Shown: piece after piece, positions 49,439 to 59,073 of the stretch
Numbering within the stretch: position 1 is the first letter of the stretch
Layout: every line of letters begins with the position of its first letter
From: Caulobacter sp. UNC358MFTsu5.1
Lineage (GTDB): Bacteria; Pseudomonadota; Alphaproteobacteria; Caulobacterales; Caulobacteraceae
Length of the DNA stretch: 64,000 bases
Assembly: GCF_000712075.1 (NCBI RefSeq)
Contig: NZ_JONW01000005.1
Coordinates: 1,388,238 to 1,452,237, forward strand
Direction: 5' to 3'
Position numbers and translations under genes: made by a program
Notes under the pieces: generated by a model
What the model was told of the DNA's origin: nothing
Databases searched by the model: none
The model's input: only the letters and a program-made list of their open reading frames with translations

Positions 49439-50245
49439 ATGCGCCTCCGTATCGCCACCTGGAACGTCAATTCCGTCCGCCTGCGCGCCGAGCAGGCCGC
49501 CCGCTTCGTCGACGAGCAGGCCCCCGACGTGCTCTGCATGCAGGAGATCAAGTGCCAGGAGGGGGAGTTCCCCCGCGAGGCCTTCGTCGCCATGGGCCTG
49601 CCGCACATCAAGGTCATGGGCCAGAAGGGCTGGCACGGCGTGGCCATCGCCTCGCGCCTGCCCTTCGAGGACGTGCCGACGCTGATGAACTGCCGCGAGG
49701 GTCATGCCCGCTGCGTCGCGGTCAAGGTGGCCGGGGTCGACATCCAGAACTTCTACATCCCGGCCGGCGGCGACACGCCCGATCGCGTCGGCAATCCGAA
49801 GTTCGACCACAAGCTCGACTTCTATGAGACCCTGACCGCCGCCCTGAAGAAGCGTGACCCCAAGGCGCCGCTGATCGTCACCGGCGACCTGAACATCGCG
49901 CCCGGCGAGAACGACGTCTGGAGTCACCGCCAGATGCTGAAGGTCGTCAGCCACACGCCGGCCGAGCTCGAGGCCTTCGACGCGATGATCAAGTCGATGG
50001 ACCTGCTGGATTTGCCGCGCCTGGCTGTGCCCGAGCCGGAAAAGCTGTTCAGCTGGTGGAGCTACCGCGCCGCCGATTTCCGCAAGTCCAACCGCGGCCT
50101 GCGCCTGGATCACATCCTGGCCAGCCCCGGCCTGCGCGACGCGGCGATCGTCGACGGCAAGGTGTCGTCGAAGGTCCACGACACGGTGCGCGAATGGGAA
50201 CGTCCCAGCGACCACGCCCCGGTGACCGCGGATTTGCGGGTTTAG
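49439..50245 (+). CDS. xthA: Exodeoxyribonuclease III XthA
   Basis: AP endonuclease/3'-5' exonuclease of base excision repair. 268 residues. RIATWNVNSVRLR (Asn), CMQEIKCQEGEFP (metal Glu), VTGDLNIAPGENDVW (Asp/Asn) and the final RPSDHAPVTADLRV (Asp-His) form the complete active site. GAGG precedes the ATG by 5 bases. Confidence 0.95.
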   Translation: MRLRIATWNVNSVRLRAEQAARFVDEQAPDVLCMQEIKCQEGEFPREAFVAMGLPHIKVMGQKGWHGVAIASRLPFEDVPTLMNCREGHARCVAVKVAGVDIQNFYIPAGGDTPDRVGNPKFDHKLDFYETLTAALKKRDPKAPLIVTGDLNIAPGENDVWSHRQMLKVVSHTPAELEAFDAMIKSMDLLDLPRLAVPEPEKLFSWWSYRAADFRKSNRGLRLDHILASPGLRDAAIVDGKVSSKVHDTVREWERPSDHAPVTADLRV

Positions 50246-50273
50246 GGCCACCGCTCTTCCGGCTGTCATCCCG

Positions 50274-50303
50274 GAAGCCCCGCAGGGGCTGTCCGGGATG
50301 ACA
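50274..50303. repeat. GTCATCCCGG-type palindrome after xthA
   Basis: TGTCATCCCGG and CCGGGATGACA flank AAGCCCCGCAGGGGCT-like inner pairing. It lies in the gap between convergent xthA and the XRE regulator gene. Related to 40355-40391. Confidence 0.72.
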
Positions 50304-50320
50304 ACTATTGGGGGAGGCGC

Positions 50321-51175
50321 CTAGCTCGCGGACACATCTCGCGCCGCCACCAGCTTGCGGATGTTGTCGGCGTCCTCGGCCGTCGCCGGGTTGTAGACCA
50401 CCAGGCCCAGGTCCGGCCGGCCGTCGACGGCGAAGGCGGAATATTCGAAGGCGATCGGGCCAAGCACCGGATGGCGCAGGCGTTTGACCCCCTCGCCGTA
50501 GTGCCGCACGTCGTTTTCGCGCCACAGCCGGGCGAACTCCGGACTCGTCCGGCTCAGGTCCTCGACCAGGGCCTGGACCTCGGCGCCGGCCCCCGCCCGC
50601 GCCGCGTCGGCCCGGAAGGCGGCGACCACGAACCGCGCCACGCTGTCCCAATCGAACTGGGCCTCGCGCACGCGCGGATCGCCGAAGATCAGCCGCAGGA
50701 TGTTGCGCTGTTCCGGGGGCAGGGCGCCGTAGTCGGTCAGCACCGCCGCGGCGGCCTTGTTCCAGGCCACCACGTCCCAGGTGGCGGTGCGGATCAGGGC
50801 GGGGCTGGCCTCCAGGGCGTCCAGCACCCGCTGCAAGCGCGGCGTCACCCCCTCGGACTTGGCGTAGCGCACCTCCGGCGGACGCCCCAGGCCCAACAGG
50901 AACAGGTGCTCGCGCTCGACATCGGTCAGCAGCAGGGCGCGGGCGATGCGGTCCAGCACGTCGGCCGAGGGCGCGCCGCCGCGTCCCTGTTCCAGCCAAG
51001 TGTACCAGGTGGCGCTGATGTCGGCCCGCTGGGCGACCTCCTCGCGCCGCAGGCCCGGCGTGCGCCGCCGCCCCGTCGGCAGGCCGAAGTCGGCGGGATT
51101 CAGCCTGGCCCGGCGCCCCTTCAGATAGGTCGCCAGGGAGTCCCGAGGCGCGGGCGTCTCGATCCTGTTAGTCAT
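50321..51175 (-). CDS. XRE-family regulator with MmyB-like ligand-binding domain
   Basis: 284 residues. The N-terminal HTH (about 10-90) has RRTPGLRREEVAQRADISATWYTWLEQGRG, and the C-terminal domain (110-280) has the PAS-like MmyB pattern (LIRTATWDVVAWNKAAAAVLTDY, RLWRENDVRHYGEGVKRLRHPVLG). Such regulators in alphaproteobacteria are typically divergent from an oxidoreductase they control. Here the partner is the SDR-type gene at 51254, with a 78-base shared promoter region. Confidence 0.92.
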   Translation of the reverse strand: MTNRIETPAPRDSLATYLKGRRARLNPADFGLPTGRRRTPGLRREEVAQRADISATWYTWLEQGRGGAPSADVLDRIARALLLTDVEREHLFLLGLGRPPEVRYAKSEGVTPRLQRVLDALEASPALIRTATWDVVAWNKAAAAVLTDYGALPPEQRNILRLIFGDPRVREAQFDWDSVARFVVAAFRADAARAGAGAEVQALVEDLSRTSPEFARLWRENDVRHYGEGVKRLRHPVLGPIAFEYSAFAVDGRPDLGLVVYNPATAEDADNIRKLVAARDVSAS

Positions 51176-51253
51176 TATACCCTGATAATCTCTCGTCTTT
51201 TACCGGCATAGCATACGCGCCAAATGACCTCCGTCGAACATCGGAGAGTTCCC

Positions 51254-52144
51254 ATGCGTGTTTTCGTCACCGGCGCCACCGGCTTCGTCGGCTCCGCCGT
51301 CGTCCAAGACCTGATCGCCGCCGGCCACCAGGTTCTGGGCCTGACCCGGTCCGAGGCCGGTGCCCGGCAGCTCGAGGCGGCCGGAGCCCAGGTCCACCAG
51401 GGCTCCCTCGAGGACCCGGACAGCCTGGCGCGCGGCGCCGCGGCGGCCGACGGGGTGATCCACACCGCCTTCAACCACGACTTCTCGCGGTTCGTGGAGA
51501 ACTGCGAACAGGACCGCCGGGCCATCGAGACGATCGGCGCGGCCCTGGAGGGCACGGAGCGGCCGCTGCTGGTCACCTCGGGGACCCTGCTGCTGGCCGA
51601 CGGCCGCCTGGCGACCGAGGACGACCGGATGCCCGTCGGGCCGGGCCATCCCCGCCAGTCCGAGCCGGCGGCCGCGGCCCTGGCGGCGCGTGGGATCAAG
51701 GCCTCGGTCGTGCGGCTACCGCCGTCGGTGCACGGGGCGGGCGACCACGGCTTCGTGCCGCATCTGATCGGCCTGGCCCGGCAGAAGGGGGCCGCGGCCT
51801 ATATCGGCGAGGGCCTCAACCGCTGGCCGGCCGTGCACCGCTTCGACGCCGCCCCGGTCTACCGGCTGGCGCTGGAGCGCGGCGAGGGCGGGGCGCGCTA
51901 CCACGCGATCGGCGAGGAGGGCGCGCCGTTCAAGGCCATCGCCGCCGCGATCGGCGCGGGGCTGGGCGTGCCCGTCGTCAGCGTGTCGCCGGACGAGGCC
52001 GCCGACTGGTTCGGCTGGTTCGCCCGCTTCGCCGCCGCCGACGCCCCAACCTCCAGCGCCTGGACCCGGGAGGTGCTGGGCTGGACGCCGAACCAGCCGG
52101 ACCTGCTGACCGATATGCAGCAGGCGGGGTATTTCGCGGGGTGA
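51254..52144 (+). CDS. NAD(P)-dependent SDR/epimerase-type oxidoreductase
   Basis: 296 residues of the extended SDR type. [25 protein letters not shown] is the cofactor loop. [13 protein letters not shown] and a Lys in [22 protein letters not shown] replace the classical active site, so activity is uncertain. GGAGAG precedes the ATG. It is probably controlled by the divergent XRE regulator. Confidence 0.9.
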   Translation: MRVFVTGATGFVGSAVVQDLIAAGHQVLGLTRSEAGARQLEAAGAQVHQGSLEDPDSLARGAAAADGVIHTAFNHDFSRFVENCEQDRRAIETIGAALEGTERPLLVTSGTLLLADGRLATEDDRMPVGPGHPRQSEPAAAALAARGIKASVVRLPPSVHGAGDHGFVPHLIGLARQKGAAAYIGEGLNRWPAVHRFDAAPVYRLALERGEGGARYHAIGEEGAPFKAIAAAIGAGLGVPVVSVSPDEAADWFGWFARFAAADAPTSSAWTREVLGWTPNQPDLLTDMQQAGYFAG

Positions 52145-52157
52145 AGAGGGCGTCTCG

Positions 52158-52308
52158 CACCCTCTCCCAGAGGGAGAGGGAGGGACCCGCGCCGCAGGCG
52201 TGGGAGGGTGAGGGGTTTCACCCTGTCGGGTTTGGCTGCCGCCGCACTGCCGGCGCTCCGTCGGACGTCGTAACCCCTCACCCGGCCCTCTCCCTCTGGG
52301 AGAGGGTT
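52158..52308. repeat. Inverted pair of REP-like units after the SDR gene
   Basis: CACCCTCTCCCAGAGGGAGAG with GGGAGGGTGAGGGGTTTCA (52158-52220) and an inverse partial unit (52271-52308, TAACCCCTCACC...GGGAGAGGGTT) enclose about 50 bases. Same architecture as 23951-24184 with diverged arms. Confidence 0.8.
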
Positions 52309-52313
52309 CCGAG

Positions 52314-52920
52314 TGGGCGACTTATGCTCGGTGGATTGCGACTGAAGTTCAGCGTTTTCAACACCCTGAACTTTCTCGACCTGATTTGGTCCTCACTCTT
52401 CCAAGCAGCCTTATCCTTTACCCACCTCGACGCAGGGAAAGGGCGCATGGCCAGCGACCGATGCGGCGGCGGGGGGCGATCGAGCGGGACTGGGCTGGAG
52501 GGGGTTACTCCAGCGTGTCCGGGGCCTTCCATCGTTGGGGAGCCCGCCCGCCGTCGGCGTCGAACGGGGACAAAGCGCGTGTTTGCCCTTAGGCCCGCGC
52601 CCCCGGCGGCCGGGAAAGCTGGAAACAGCCGCCCCGGGTCCGGCTAAGCCTCAACAGGGCTGCCCACCGGACGCTGGCGGATAACGCATCGCGCGGAGCG
52701 ACTGGCTTCGTCGAAACGGTACAAAACACAGAACTCCGGACGTCGTCCGGCGCTCCGCGTCCCTTTCCATCAGCTCACAGCCATTGGCGTGGGATCACAC
52801 TCCCTTGCCCCCACCTGGCGGCTTCGCCGCCTGTCCGCCCCCGTAGGGGGCGGAGCCGCCTGCGCGAGGCTCTTCCCCCTCCCGGGGACGACCGCGAAGC
52901 GGTCCGTAGGGGGCAAGGGG
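52314..52920 (+). repeat. Composite dispersed element, copy 2
   Basis: Landmarks in order: GGCGACTTATGCTCGGTGGAT (about 52317-52337), TCCTCACTCTTCC (52390), GGCGCATGGCCAGCGACCGA (52441), a GC-rich variable centre, GGATAACG and GCGCGGAGCG (about 52679-52700), CTTCGTCGAAACGGTA (52705), GGACGTCGTCCGGCGCTCCG (52738), then the CTTGCCCCC-type palindrome (52804-52920). Copy 1 is at 10424 and copy 3 (inverse) at 63472. No gene is credible in this stretch. Confidence 0.72.
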
Positions 52921-52929
52921 TCGCCGCCG

Positions 52930-53916
52930 CTAGTCCTCGAAGACCAGCACATGCTTGCCGCCCTCAGGCCGGAACGTCGCCCCTTCAAGCGCCTGGCGAT
53001 GATCCTCGAGCGTCCAGCGGCCGGCGATGCGGACCTCGATCTCGGGATCGGCCAGCTCGGCCAGGACGCTGGCCAGATAGTCGGCGTCCCCCGGGGCCGG
53101 CGGATCGAAGAAGTAGCGGTAGACGTAGGAGCGGATTTCCTGCAGGTCCATCAACACCTTGAGCGCGCCGGCCTGGAAAGGCCGCAGATCGTAGGCGCCG
53201 ACCACGACCGCCCGGCCCTTGAAGCCCAGGGCCTCAAGGAGTTGGGTCAGGACCTCGCCGCCCACGGCGTCGACGACGCCGCTCAGGCCCTGGCCGCCCG
53301 TCGCCGCCCGCACCGCCTCGGCCAGGGGGACCGCGAGGTCGGCCAGGGCGATCACGGCCTCCGCGCCCAGGGCCGTCAGGTCGCGGTCCTGGATCCGCCG
53401 GCGCACGATCGCCAGCACCCGCACACCGCGCCGCCGGGCCATCTGGATGACCAGGCTCGAGACCAGCGAATGGCCGGCCGTGACCGCCAGCCATTGTCCC
53501 GGCCCGACCTCGCTGGCCGTCAGGACGTCGCGGGCGGTGATCGCGGGCATCAGCTGGGCGGCGCGCTCGGCCGGATAGTCGGCGGGCAGGGGGATCAGGG
53601 CCCGTGCGTCGATCGCCGCGAACTCGGCCCAGACGCGGCCGGCGCTGAACGCCACCAGCATCCCCGGCGCCAGGTCGGCGCGGCCGCCGGTCTCGACCAC
53701 CCGGCCCACGCCGTGGTTGCCGACCACCTGGCCGGGCAGGACCGGCCGCTTGGCCTCGGGATATTGGCCCTGGGTGAAGAAGAAGTCGCCGGGGTGGATC
53801 CCGGCGGCGACCATCCGCACCAGGGCCTCGCCCGGACCGGGACGGGGCGCGGGGACCTCCCGCAGTTCGACCACGTCGAGAGGCGGACCGAGACGATCCT
53901 GGACCAGCGCTTTCAT
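52930..53916 (-). CDS. MDR-family zinc-independent alcohol dehydrogenase/quinone oxidoreductase
   Basis: 328 residues. The N-terminal GroES-like domain (MKALVQDRLGPPLDVVELREVPAP, GIHPGDFFFTQGQYP) lacks zinc ligands. The cofactor domain has VTAGHSLVSSLVIQMARRRGVRVLA and DAVGGEVLTQLLEALGFKGRAVVVGAY. It is closest to quinone-oxidoreductase-like enzymes. A short upstream frame extension is not family-like. Divergent from a LysR regulator that probably controls it. Confidence 0.9.
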   Translation of the reverse strand: MKALVQDRLGPPLDVVELREVPAPRPGPGEALVRMVAAGIHPGDFFFTQGQYPEAKRPVLPGQVVGNHGVGRVVETGGRADLAPGMLVAFSAGRVWAEFAAIDARALIPLPADYPAERAAQLMPAITARDVLTASEVGPGQWLAVTAGHSLVSSLVIQMARRRGVRVLAIVRRRIQDRDLTALGAEAVIALADLAVPLAEAVRAATGGQGLSGVVDAVGGEVLTQLLEALGFKGRAVVVGAYDLRPFQAGALKVLMDLQEIRSYVYRYFFDPPAPGDADYLASVLAELADPEIEVRIAGRWTLEDHRQALEGATFRPEGGKHVLVFED

Positions 53917-54088
53917 CGGACTTGCTCCTGTCGGACCCGCCATCTCGCGGGGTGGAGGTCAAATGCGAGCGACCGCCGATCGGGACAATCGACCCGGATG
54001 GAGCGCTGTTTTCCAGATGAGCAACAATCCCGCCTTGCGTCCCCGGCCGCCGATCCCGATCTGCGGACCGGACTTCGAGGGAACGGCG

Positions 54089-54994
54089 ATGCTGGGATTC
54101 GACGACGCGGCGATCTTCCTGAAGGTGGCGCGGGAAGGCAGCTTCATCGCCGCCGCCCGGGCCCTGGGCCTGCCGACCAGCTCGGTCAGCCGCCGGGTCG
54201 CCGCCCTGGAGGCGCGGCTCAAGGTCCAGCTGCTGCGGCGGACCACCCGGGCGGTGGGCCTGACCGACGACGGCCGGGCCTTCGTCGACCGCTGCGCGGC
54301 CGCCATCGACGAGATCGAGGCCGCGGCCAAGGGTTTCGACACCAGCGAGGCGCGGCTCACGGGACGGCTGACCGTCACCGCCCCGCACCATGTCTGCAAC
54401 GAGGAATTCGCGCCCAACCTGCTGGCCTTCGCCGCCGGCCATCCGGATCTGGTCATGGACCTGCGGTTGACCAACGGCGCGCCCGACCTGATCGAGGAGG
54501 GGATCGACGTGGCCTTCCAGCTGGCCCCGCTGCCCGAAGGTCGCCACGTGGCGCGCAAGCTGTGGTCGTCGCCCTACATGATCTGCGCCAGCCGCGACTT
54601 CGTCGACCGCCATCCCGAAACCCGGCGGCTGGACCATCCCCGGCGGCTCTGCCCGCTGCCGGCGATCCTCACCCCGCCGATCCGCAACTGGCGGTTCGTC
54701 CATGCGGGCGGCGAGACCTACGCCATGGCCCCGCGCACCCTGGGGGCGTCGGTGGACGATCTGTCGATGGGCGCCCTGGCCGCGCGCCAGGGCCTGGGGG
54801 TCGCCTATCTGCCCAGGGGCCTGGCCGGCCGCTTCCCGGACCTGGTCGAGCTGACGTTCGGGGATTGGCGCGTCGAGGACCGCGAGCTCTACGCCCTCTA
54901 TCCGGCCACCCGGCAGCTGTCGCCCAAGGTCCGCGCGGTCATCGACCACGCCCTGTCGACCCGCGCCGCGCATCAGTCCAGGCCGGCGGCCTAG
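54089..54994 (+). CDS. LysR family transcriptional regulator
   Basis: 301 residues. The N-terminal winged HTH has AIFLKVAREGSFIAAARALGLPTSSVSRRVAALEARL. The C-terminal effector domain includes LTGRLTVTAPHHVCNEEFAPN and ARQGLGVAYLPRGLAG. GAGGGAA lies before the ATG; the upstream frame is not LysR-like. The 172-base gap to the divergent MDR gene should hold its operator; I see no clear T-N11-A pair. Its stop shares CTAG with dnaQ. Confidence 0.93.
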   Translation: MLGFDDAAIFLKVAREGSFIAAARALGLPTSSVSRRVAALEARLKVQLLRRTTRAVGLTDDGRAFVDRCAAAIDEIEAAAKGFDTSEARLTGRLTVTAPHHVCNEEFAPNLLAFAAGHPDLVMDLRLTNGAPDLIEEGIDVAFQLAPLPEGRHVARKLWSSPYMICASRDFVDRHPETRRLDHPRRLCPLPAILTPPIRNWRFVHAGGETYAMAPRTLGASVDDLSMGALAARQGLGVAYLPRGLAGRFPDLVELTFGDWRVEDRELYALYPATRQLSPKVRAVIDHALSTRAAHQSRPAA

Positions 54995-55710
54995 CCCTCG
55001 GCGGCCACGACGCCCACGCCGAACTGGATCCAGACGGCCTTGTCCTTGAGGTTCTTCTTCACGAAGGCGGCGTGGATCTCGCGCTCTTCCTCGGTCGAGC
55101 GCGGGGCCAGCGGCCGGGCCCGGGCGCCGTACGAACCGGCGCGGGCGACCGAGACGGCGTTGACGGCGACCGCGTGGGTCAGCTCCAGCGCCCGTTCCTT
55201 GCCGCCCTGCAGCTCGAGATAGACCTCGGCCAGCAGGTGGGCGTCGATCAGGGCCCCGTGCTTGTCGCGGCTGTCGAGGCTGATCTTGAACCGCTTACAC
55301 AGCGCATCGAGCGAGTTGTACATGCCCGGGAAGCGCTTCTTGGCCATGGCCAGGGTGTCGACCCAGCTGCTTTCGTGGATCGGCGCCCGACCACACTTCT
55401 CCAGCTCGAAATTGACGAAGCTGCGGTCGAAGGCGGCGTTGTGGGCGATGACCGGGGCGTCGCCGACGAAGTCCAGGAACCGGTCGGCGATCTCCTCGAA
55501 CTTCGGCTTGCCCTTCAGGAAGGCGCTGGACAGGCCGTGCACCTTCTCGGCCTCGGCCGGCATGTCGCGCAGCGGGTCGCAATATTCGTGGAACGACCGC
55601 CCGGTGGGCATGTAGTCGACCACCTCGATGCAGCCGATTTCGACCAGCCGGTCGCCGGTCTTGGGGTCGAAGCCGGTGGTTTCGGTATCGAGGATGATTT
55701 CCCGCGCCAT
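54991..55710 (-). CDS. dnaQ: DNA polymerase III epsilon subunit DnaQ
   Basis: 3'-5' proofreading exonuclease. 239 residues. ExoI REIILDTETTGFDPK, ExoII VIAHNAAFDRSFVNFEL and ExoIII KHGALIDAHLLAEVY carry the metal Asp/Glu and catalytic His. The C-terminal extension is the polymerase contact region. It is the outermost gene of the minus-strand cluster leading to the origin; coaE lies six bases upstream. Confidence 0.95.
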   Translation of the reverse strand: MAREIILDTETTGFDPKTGDRLVEIGCIEVVDYMPTGRSFHEYCDPLRDMPAEAEKVHGLSSAFLKGKPKFEEIADRFLDFVGDAPVIAHNAAFDRSFVNFELEKCGRAPIHESSWVDTLAMAKKRFPGMYNSLDALCKRFKISLDSRDKHGALIDAHLLAEVYLELQGGKERALELTHAVAVNAVSVARAGSYGARARPLAPRSTEEEREIHAAFVKKNLKDKAVWIQFGVGVVAAEG

Positions 55711-55716
55711 CGGATT

Positions 55717-56340
55717 TCAATGGCCCTGTTCGCGGCCGCCTTCAAGCGGAGCGGCGGCGCGCAGGCGAGTCAGGATGTCGCGGACCTGTTGACGGGCGTG
55801 GTCCAGGCCCCGGCCGGTGTCGATCACGAAGTCAGCGCGGGCGCGCTTCTCGGCGTCGGGCGTCTGGCGGGCCAGGATCGCCTCGAACTTGGCGAGGTCC
55901 ATGCCCGGCCGGGCCAGGACCCGCTGGCGCTGGACGTCGGCGGGTGCCGAGACCACTACCACCTTGTCGACCTTCTTCTCGCCGCCGGTCTCGAACAGCA
56001 GGGGGATGTCCAGCACGACGACGTCGGCGCCCTGGGCCTGGGCGTCCTCGAAGAAGCCGATCCGGTGGGCGCCGACCAGCGGGTGGACGATGGATTCCAG
56101 CACCGCCAGGGCCTCGGAGTTGCCCATCACCGCGGCGCTGAGCCTGGCGCGGTCGATGGCCCCGTCGACCACCACGCCCGGAAACGCCGCCTCGACCGGC
56201 CCGACCGCCGCGCCGCCGCTGGCGTAGAGCGCGTGGACGGCCGCGTCGGAATCGTAGACCGGCACGCCGGCCTCGACGAACATCTGCGACGTCGTCGACT
56301 TGCCCATGCCGATCGAACCGGTCAGGCCCAGGACGATCAT
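55717..56340 (-). CDS. coaE: Dephospho-CoA kinase CoaE
   Basis: Last step of CoA synthesis. 207 residues. P-loop GSIGMGKST (8-16), [37 protein letters not shown] and the C-terminal lid are intact. The ATG overlaps the aroE stop (ATGA). In this genus it sits between dnaQ and aroE at the origin. Confidence 0.95.
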   Translation of the reverse strand: MIVLGLTGSIGMGKSTTSQMFVEAGVPVYDSDAAVHALYASGGAAVGPVEAAFPGVVVDGAIDRARLSAAVMGNSEALAVLESIVHPLVGAHRIGFFEDAQAQGADVVVLDIPLLFETGGEKKVDKVVVVSAPADVQRQRVLARPGMDLAKFEAILARQTPDAEKRARADFVIDTGRGLDHARQQVRDILTRLRAAAPLEGGREQGH

Positions 56341-57194
56341 TTCGCCGCGTCCCCCAGGTGGGCCAGGGCCAGGGCGCGCACGTCGACCTGGGCCGGCGGC
56401 GCGACGCCGAAGAAGGCCTCGAAGCTGGGGACGGCCTGGCGCAGCAGCATCTCCAGCCCGTCCACCGTGCGGCGGCCGGCGGCCTCGGCGCGGCGCAGGA
56501 ACTCGGTGCGGAGGGGCTTGTAGACCATGTCGACCACGACCGCGTTCTTCGGCGTCAGCGCCAGGTCCGCCGCCGGGCCCGCGCCGCCGCCCAGGCCCAG
56601 GGAGGTGGCGTTGATCACCAGGCCGGCCTGGGCGAGCAGGGCGTCCAGCTCGGTCTCCGAGGCGGCCTCGACCACGCCGCCGATGGAGGTGGCGATCGCC
56701 TCGGCCCGGGCGAAGGTGCGGTTGACGATGCTGACCCGGGGCGCGCCGGCCAGGGCCAGGGCGGCTGCCGCGCCCCGCGCCGCGCCGCCGGCGCCCAGGA
56801 TCACCACCGGCGAGACGGCGATGTCGAAGCCCGGCGCCTGGACGGCGATGGCGCCGATCAGGCCCGGACCGTCGGTGTTGTCGGCGGTGATCGTGCCGTC
56901 GGCTTCGAAGATCAGCAGGTTGGCCGCGCCGGCCAGCTTGGCCAAGTCGCTGCAACGGTCAGCGCAGGCCAGGGCCTGCTCCTTGAACGGTATGGTGACG
57001 TTCAGCCCCCGGATCGCCCCGCCGCGCAGGCCCTCGGCGAAGGTCTCGAAATTGTCCTCACCCGGTCCGAACGGGACATATGCGGCGTTCAACCCGGCTG
57101 CGGCGATCCAGGCGTTGTGGATCACCGGGCTCATCGAGTGGCGGATCGGCTGGCCACAGACGCCGGCGACGATGGCCGAACCCGTCACGCTCAT
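56337..57194 (-). CDS. aroE: Shikimate dehydrogenase AroE
   Basis: NADPH-dependent aromatic pathway enzyme. 285 residues. The substrate site [19 protein letters not shown] and catalytic Lys in [11 protein letters not shown] are present. The cofactor loop is [16 protein letters not shown] and the late [18 protein letters not shown] motif is intact. Start and stop each overlap a neighbouring gene by 4 bases (maf upstream, coaE downstream), indicating translational coupling. Confidence 0.95.
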   Translation of the reverse strand: MSVTGSAIVAGVCGQPIRHSMSPVIHNAWIAAAGLNAAYVPFGPGEDNFETFAEGLRGGAIRGLNVTIPFKEQALACADRCSDLAKLAGAANLLIFEADGTITADNTDGPGLIGAIAVQAPGFDIAVSPVVILGAGGAARGAAAALALAGAPRVSIVNRTFARAEAIATSIGGVVEAASETELDALLAQAGLVINATSLGLGGGAGPAADLALTPKNAVVVDMVYKPLRTEFLRRAEAAGRRTVDGLEMLLRQAVPSFEAFFGVAPPAQVDVRALALAHLGDAAK

Positions 57195-57799
57195 GCCTCG
57201 AGAGCTCCATGCAAGCGAAGGAAATCAAGCAGGCCGGTGATCGGCAGGCCCAGGATGGTGAAATAGTCGCCGTCGATGCGGTCGAACAGCTGCACGCCCT
57301 CACCCTCGAGGAAGTAGCAGCCGACCGACGACAGGATGTCGGGAGCGTTGCGCGCCAGATAGCCGTCCAGCCAGGCGTCGCTGAAGGGCCGCACCGACAG
57401 CTTCGCGGTCTCGACCACGCGCCAGATCGGGCGGCCGTCGCGGGCCACGACCACGGCCGAGTGCAGCTTGTGGACCTTGCCGCGCAAGCGGAGCAGCTGG
57501 TCGCGGGCGGCCTCGACCGTATCGACCTTGTCGAACAGCACGCCGTCCAGGTCGAGCGTCTGGTCCGAGCCGATCACCAGGCCGGCGCGCTTGGTCGAGA
57601 CCTTGAACGCCTTCAGTTCGGCCAGGGCGTCGGCCACTTCGCGCGGCGAGGCGCCCTCGGCCAGCAGCCCGGCCTTGGCGGCGTCCTCGTCGACGCCGGA
57701 CCGGACGGCCTCGAAGGCGACGCCGGCGTTGCGCAGGATCGTCTGTCGGGCCGAGCTGGTGGACGCCAGGGTTACGGGGGTGCGGGACGATGACGTCAT
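57191..57799 (-). CDS. maf: Maf-like nucleoside triphosphate pyrophosphatase
   Basis: 202 residues. The N-terminal [23 protein letters not shown] replaces the usual ASxSPRR, so this belongs to the diverged alphaproteobacterial branch. [20 protein letters not shown] and [15 protein letters not shown] keep the catalytic Asp and Lys, and [25 protein letters not shown] closes the fold. It hydrolyses non-canonical or pyrimidine NTPs in characterised members. ATGA overlaps occur at both ends. Confidence 0.88.
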   Translation of the reverse strand: MTSSSRTPVTLASTSSARQTILRNAGVAFEAVRSGVDEDAAKAGLLAEGASPREVADALAELKAFKVSTKRAGLVIGSDQTLDLDGVLFDKVDTVEAARDQLLRLRGKVHKLHSAVVVARDGRPIWRVVETAKLSVRPFSDAWLDGYLARNAPDILSSVGCYFLEGEGVQLFDRIDGDYFTILGLPITGLLDFLRLHGALEA

Positions 57800-58698
57800 C
57801 CCAGGACCTCGACCTGGCCGCGGCCGCCCGACAGCAGGTTGATGATCGCCGCCGCGGTCTCCTCGACCGATCTGCGGGTCACGTCGATGATCGGCCAGCC
57901 CTGGCGCTCGAACAGCCGGCGGGCGGCGATGATCTCCTGCCGCACGGCGTCGGTGTCGATATAGTCGCTCTCGCGGTTCTCCTTCAGCGACAGCAGGCGG
58001 TTGCGGCGGATCTGGATCAGCCGCTCGGGCGTGGTCATCAGGCCGACGATCAGGGTGTTCTTCAGGGTGAACAGCTCGTCGGGCGGCGGCCGGCCCGGGA
58101 CCAGCGGCACGTTGGCGGCCCGCACCCCGCGGTGGGCCAGATAGATGCAGGTGGGCGTCTTGGACGTGCGCGACACGCCCACCAGGATCACGTCGGCCTG
58201 GGTCAGGTCCTGGCCGCCCTGGCCGTCGTCGTGGGCGATGGCGTAGTCCAGGGCCTCGATCCGGTCGAAATAGTCGTTGTTGAGCGCGTGCTGAGCGCCG
58301 ACCCGGGTCGAGATCCGCGCGCCCAGATAGCGCGACATGGCGCTGACCACCGGGTCGAGGGCGGCGATGCACGGCATCTCCAGCCGTCGGCAGCCTTCCT
58401 CCAGCGCGGCCCGCAGGCCCGGGTCGATGATCGTGTGCATGACCACGCCCGGCGCGCCGGCGATCTCCTCCAACGCCCGGTCGAGTTGGCGCGTGGAACG
58501 CACCAGGGCGTAGATGTGTTCAATCGGCAGGATGTCGGTGAAACGCGCGCAGACCGCCCGGGCCATGGCGTTCAGGGTCTCGCCCGTGGAGTCCGACACC
58601 AGGTGGATATGGAAGTAGGTCGCGAACCTTGGCGCGGCTCTTTCACCCTCAGGGGCGCCCGCTTCCTGTGGATCATCTGTTAAGGGTTGGTTAACCAC
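57796..58698 (-). CDS. Pyruvate phosphate dikinase/PEP synthase regulatory protein (DUF299)
   Basis: Bifunctional kinase/pyrophosphorylase acting on PPDK or PpsA. 300 residues. HIHLVSDSTGETLNAMARAV and the P-loop-like GVSRTSKTPTCIYLAHRG, then LTTPERLIQIRRNRL-type sequence, identify it. The only start giving a full domain is a GTG at 58698. This puts its first codons across the CtrA box and G-box of the origin. It is the first gene of the minus-strand origin cluster. Confidence 0.9.
   Translation of the reverse strand: MVNQPLTDDPQEAGAPEGERAAPRFATYFHIHLVSDSTGETLNAMARAVCARFTDILPIEHIYALVRSTRQLDRALEEIAGAPGVVMHTIIDPGLRAALEEGCRRLEMPCIAALDPVVSAMSRYLGARISTRVGAQHALNNDYFDRIEALDYAIAHDDGQGGQDLTQADVILVGVSRTSKTPTCIYLAHRGVRAANVPLVPGRPPPDELFTLKNTLIVGLMTTPERLIQIRRNRLLSLKENRESDYIDTDAVRQEIIAARRLFERQGWPIIDVTRRSVEETAAAIINLLSGGRGQVEVLG
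58667..58675 (-). promoter_or_regulatory. G-type DnaA box
   Basis: TGATCCACA on the minus strand, the moderate-affinity G-box form described for the Caulobacter origin (E. coli consensus TTATCCACA with G at position 2). It lies five bases from the first CtrA box, as expected for competition between DnaA and CtrA. Confidence 0.82.
58680..58694. promoter_or_regulatory. CtrA box 1
   Basis: TTAAGGGTTGGTTAA, an exact TTAA-N7-TTAA match, inside the first codons of the DUF299 gene and beside the G-box. Confidence 0.88.
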
Positions 58699-58888
58699 TG
58701 GCTTGGCCCTTGGGGATGAGCGGGGGTGAATCCGGGACAGTCACGGCGCGTCGAACTGACCCTGTGTTAAACGGTCACATTGATGCCGGACAATCCCCAG
58801 TCTCGGATGAGCTCCGCAGCCGGTGCGTTTCCGATTCCCCCAGAGCGGGGATGAGCGGACGCTCATGGTTACGGCGCTGTTCACCATC

Positions 58889-58903
58889 TTAACGTTTCAT
58901 TAG
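58889..58903. promoter_or_regulatory. CtrA box 2
   Basis: TTAACGTTTCATTAG matches TTAA-N7-TTAA with one mismatch in the last base, in the middle of the origin. Confidence 0.72.
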
Positions 58904-59058
58904 GAATTACGAAGGCCTAGCGCACTATCCCCATAGTTCACAGGCGCGAGCCCACATGTGGGTCACGTTGGGATGGTTTTCGGATCGGCAGGGGGCATGG
59001 TGCGCCGCACGCGGGTTTTCCCCGTTTGGCACTTACCCACCATCTCCTACAATCTTCC

Positions 59059-59073
59059 TTAAAATCTTCTTAA
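59059..59073. promoter_or_regulatory. CtrA box 3
   Basis: TTAAAATCTTCTTAA is an exact TTAA-N7-TTAA match about 80 bases before hemE, in the A/T-rich part of the origin and likely over the hemE promoter region. Confidence 0.86.

Noticed and set aside
52789..56523. 1244-codon plus-strand frame over the MDR, dnaQ and coaE region
   Set aside because: Runs through a repeat and against several genes with intact motifs; composition is typical of antisense frames in GC-rich DNA.
58765..58772. Additional CtrA box at the TGTGTTAAACGG word in the origin
   Set aside because: Only one TTAA half is present; no second half lies seven bases away on either side.
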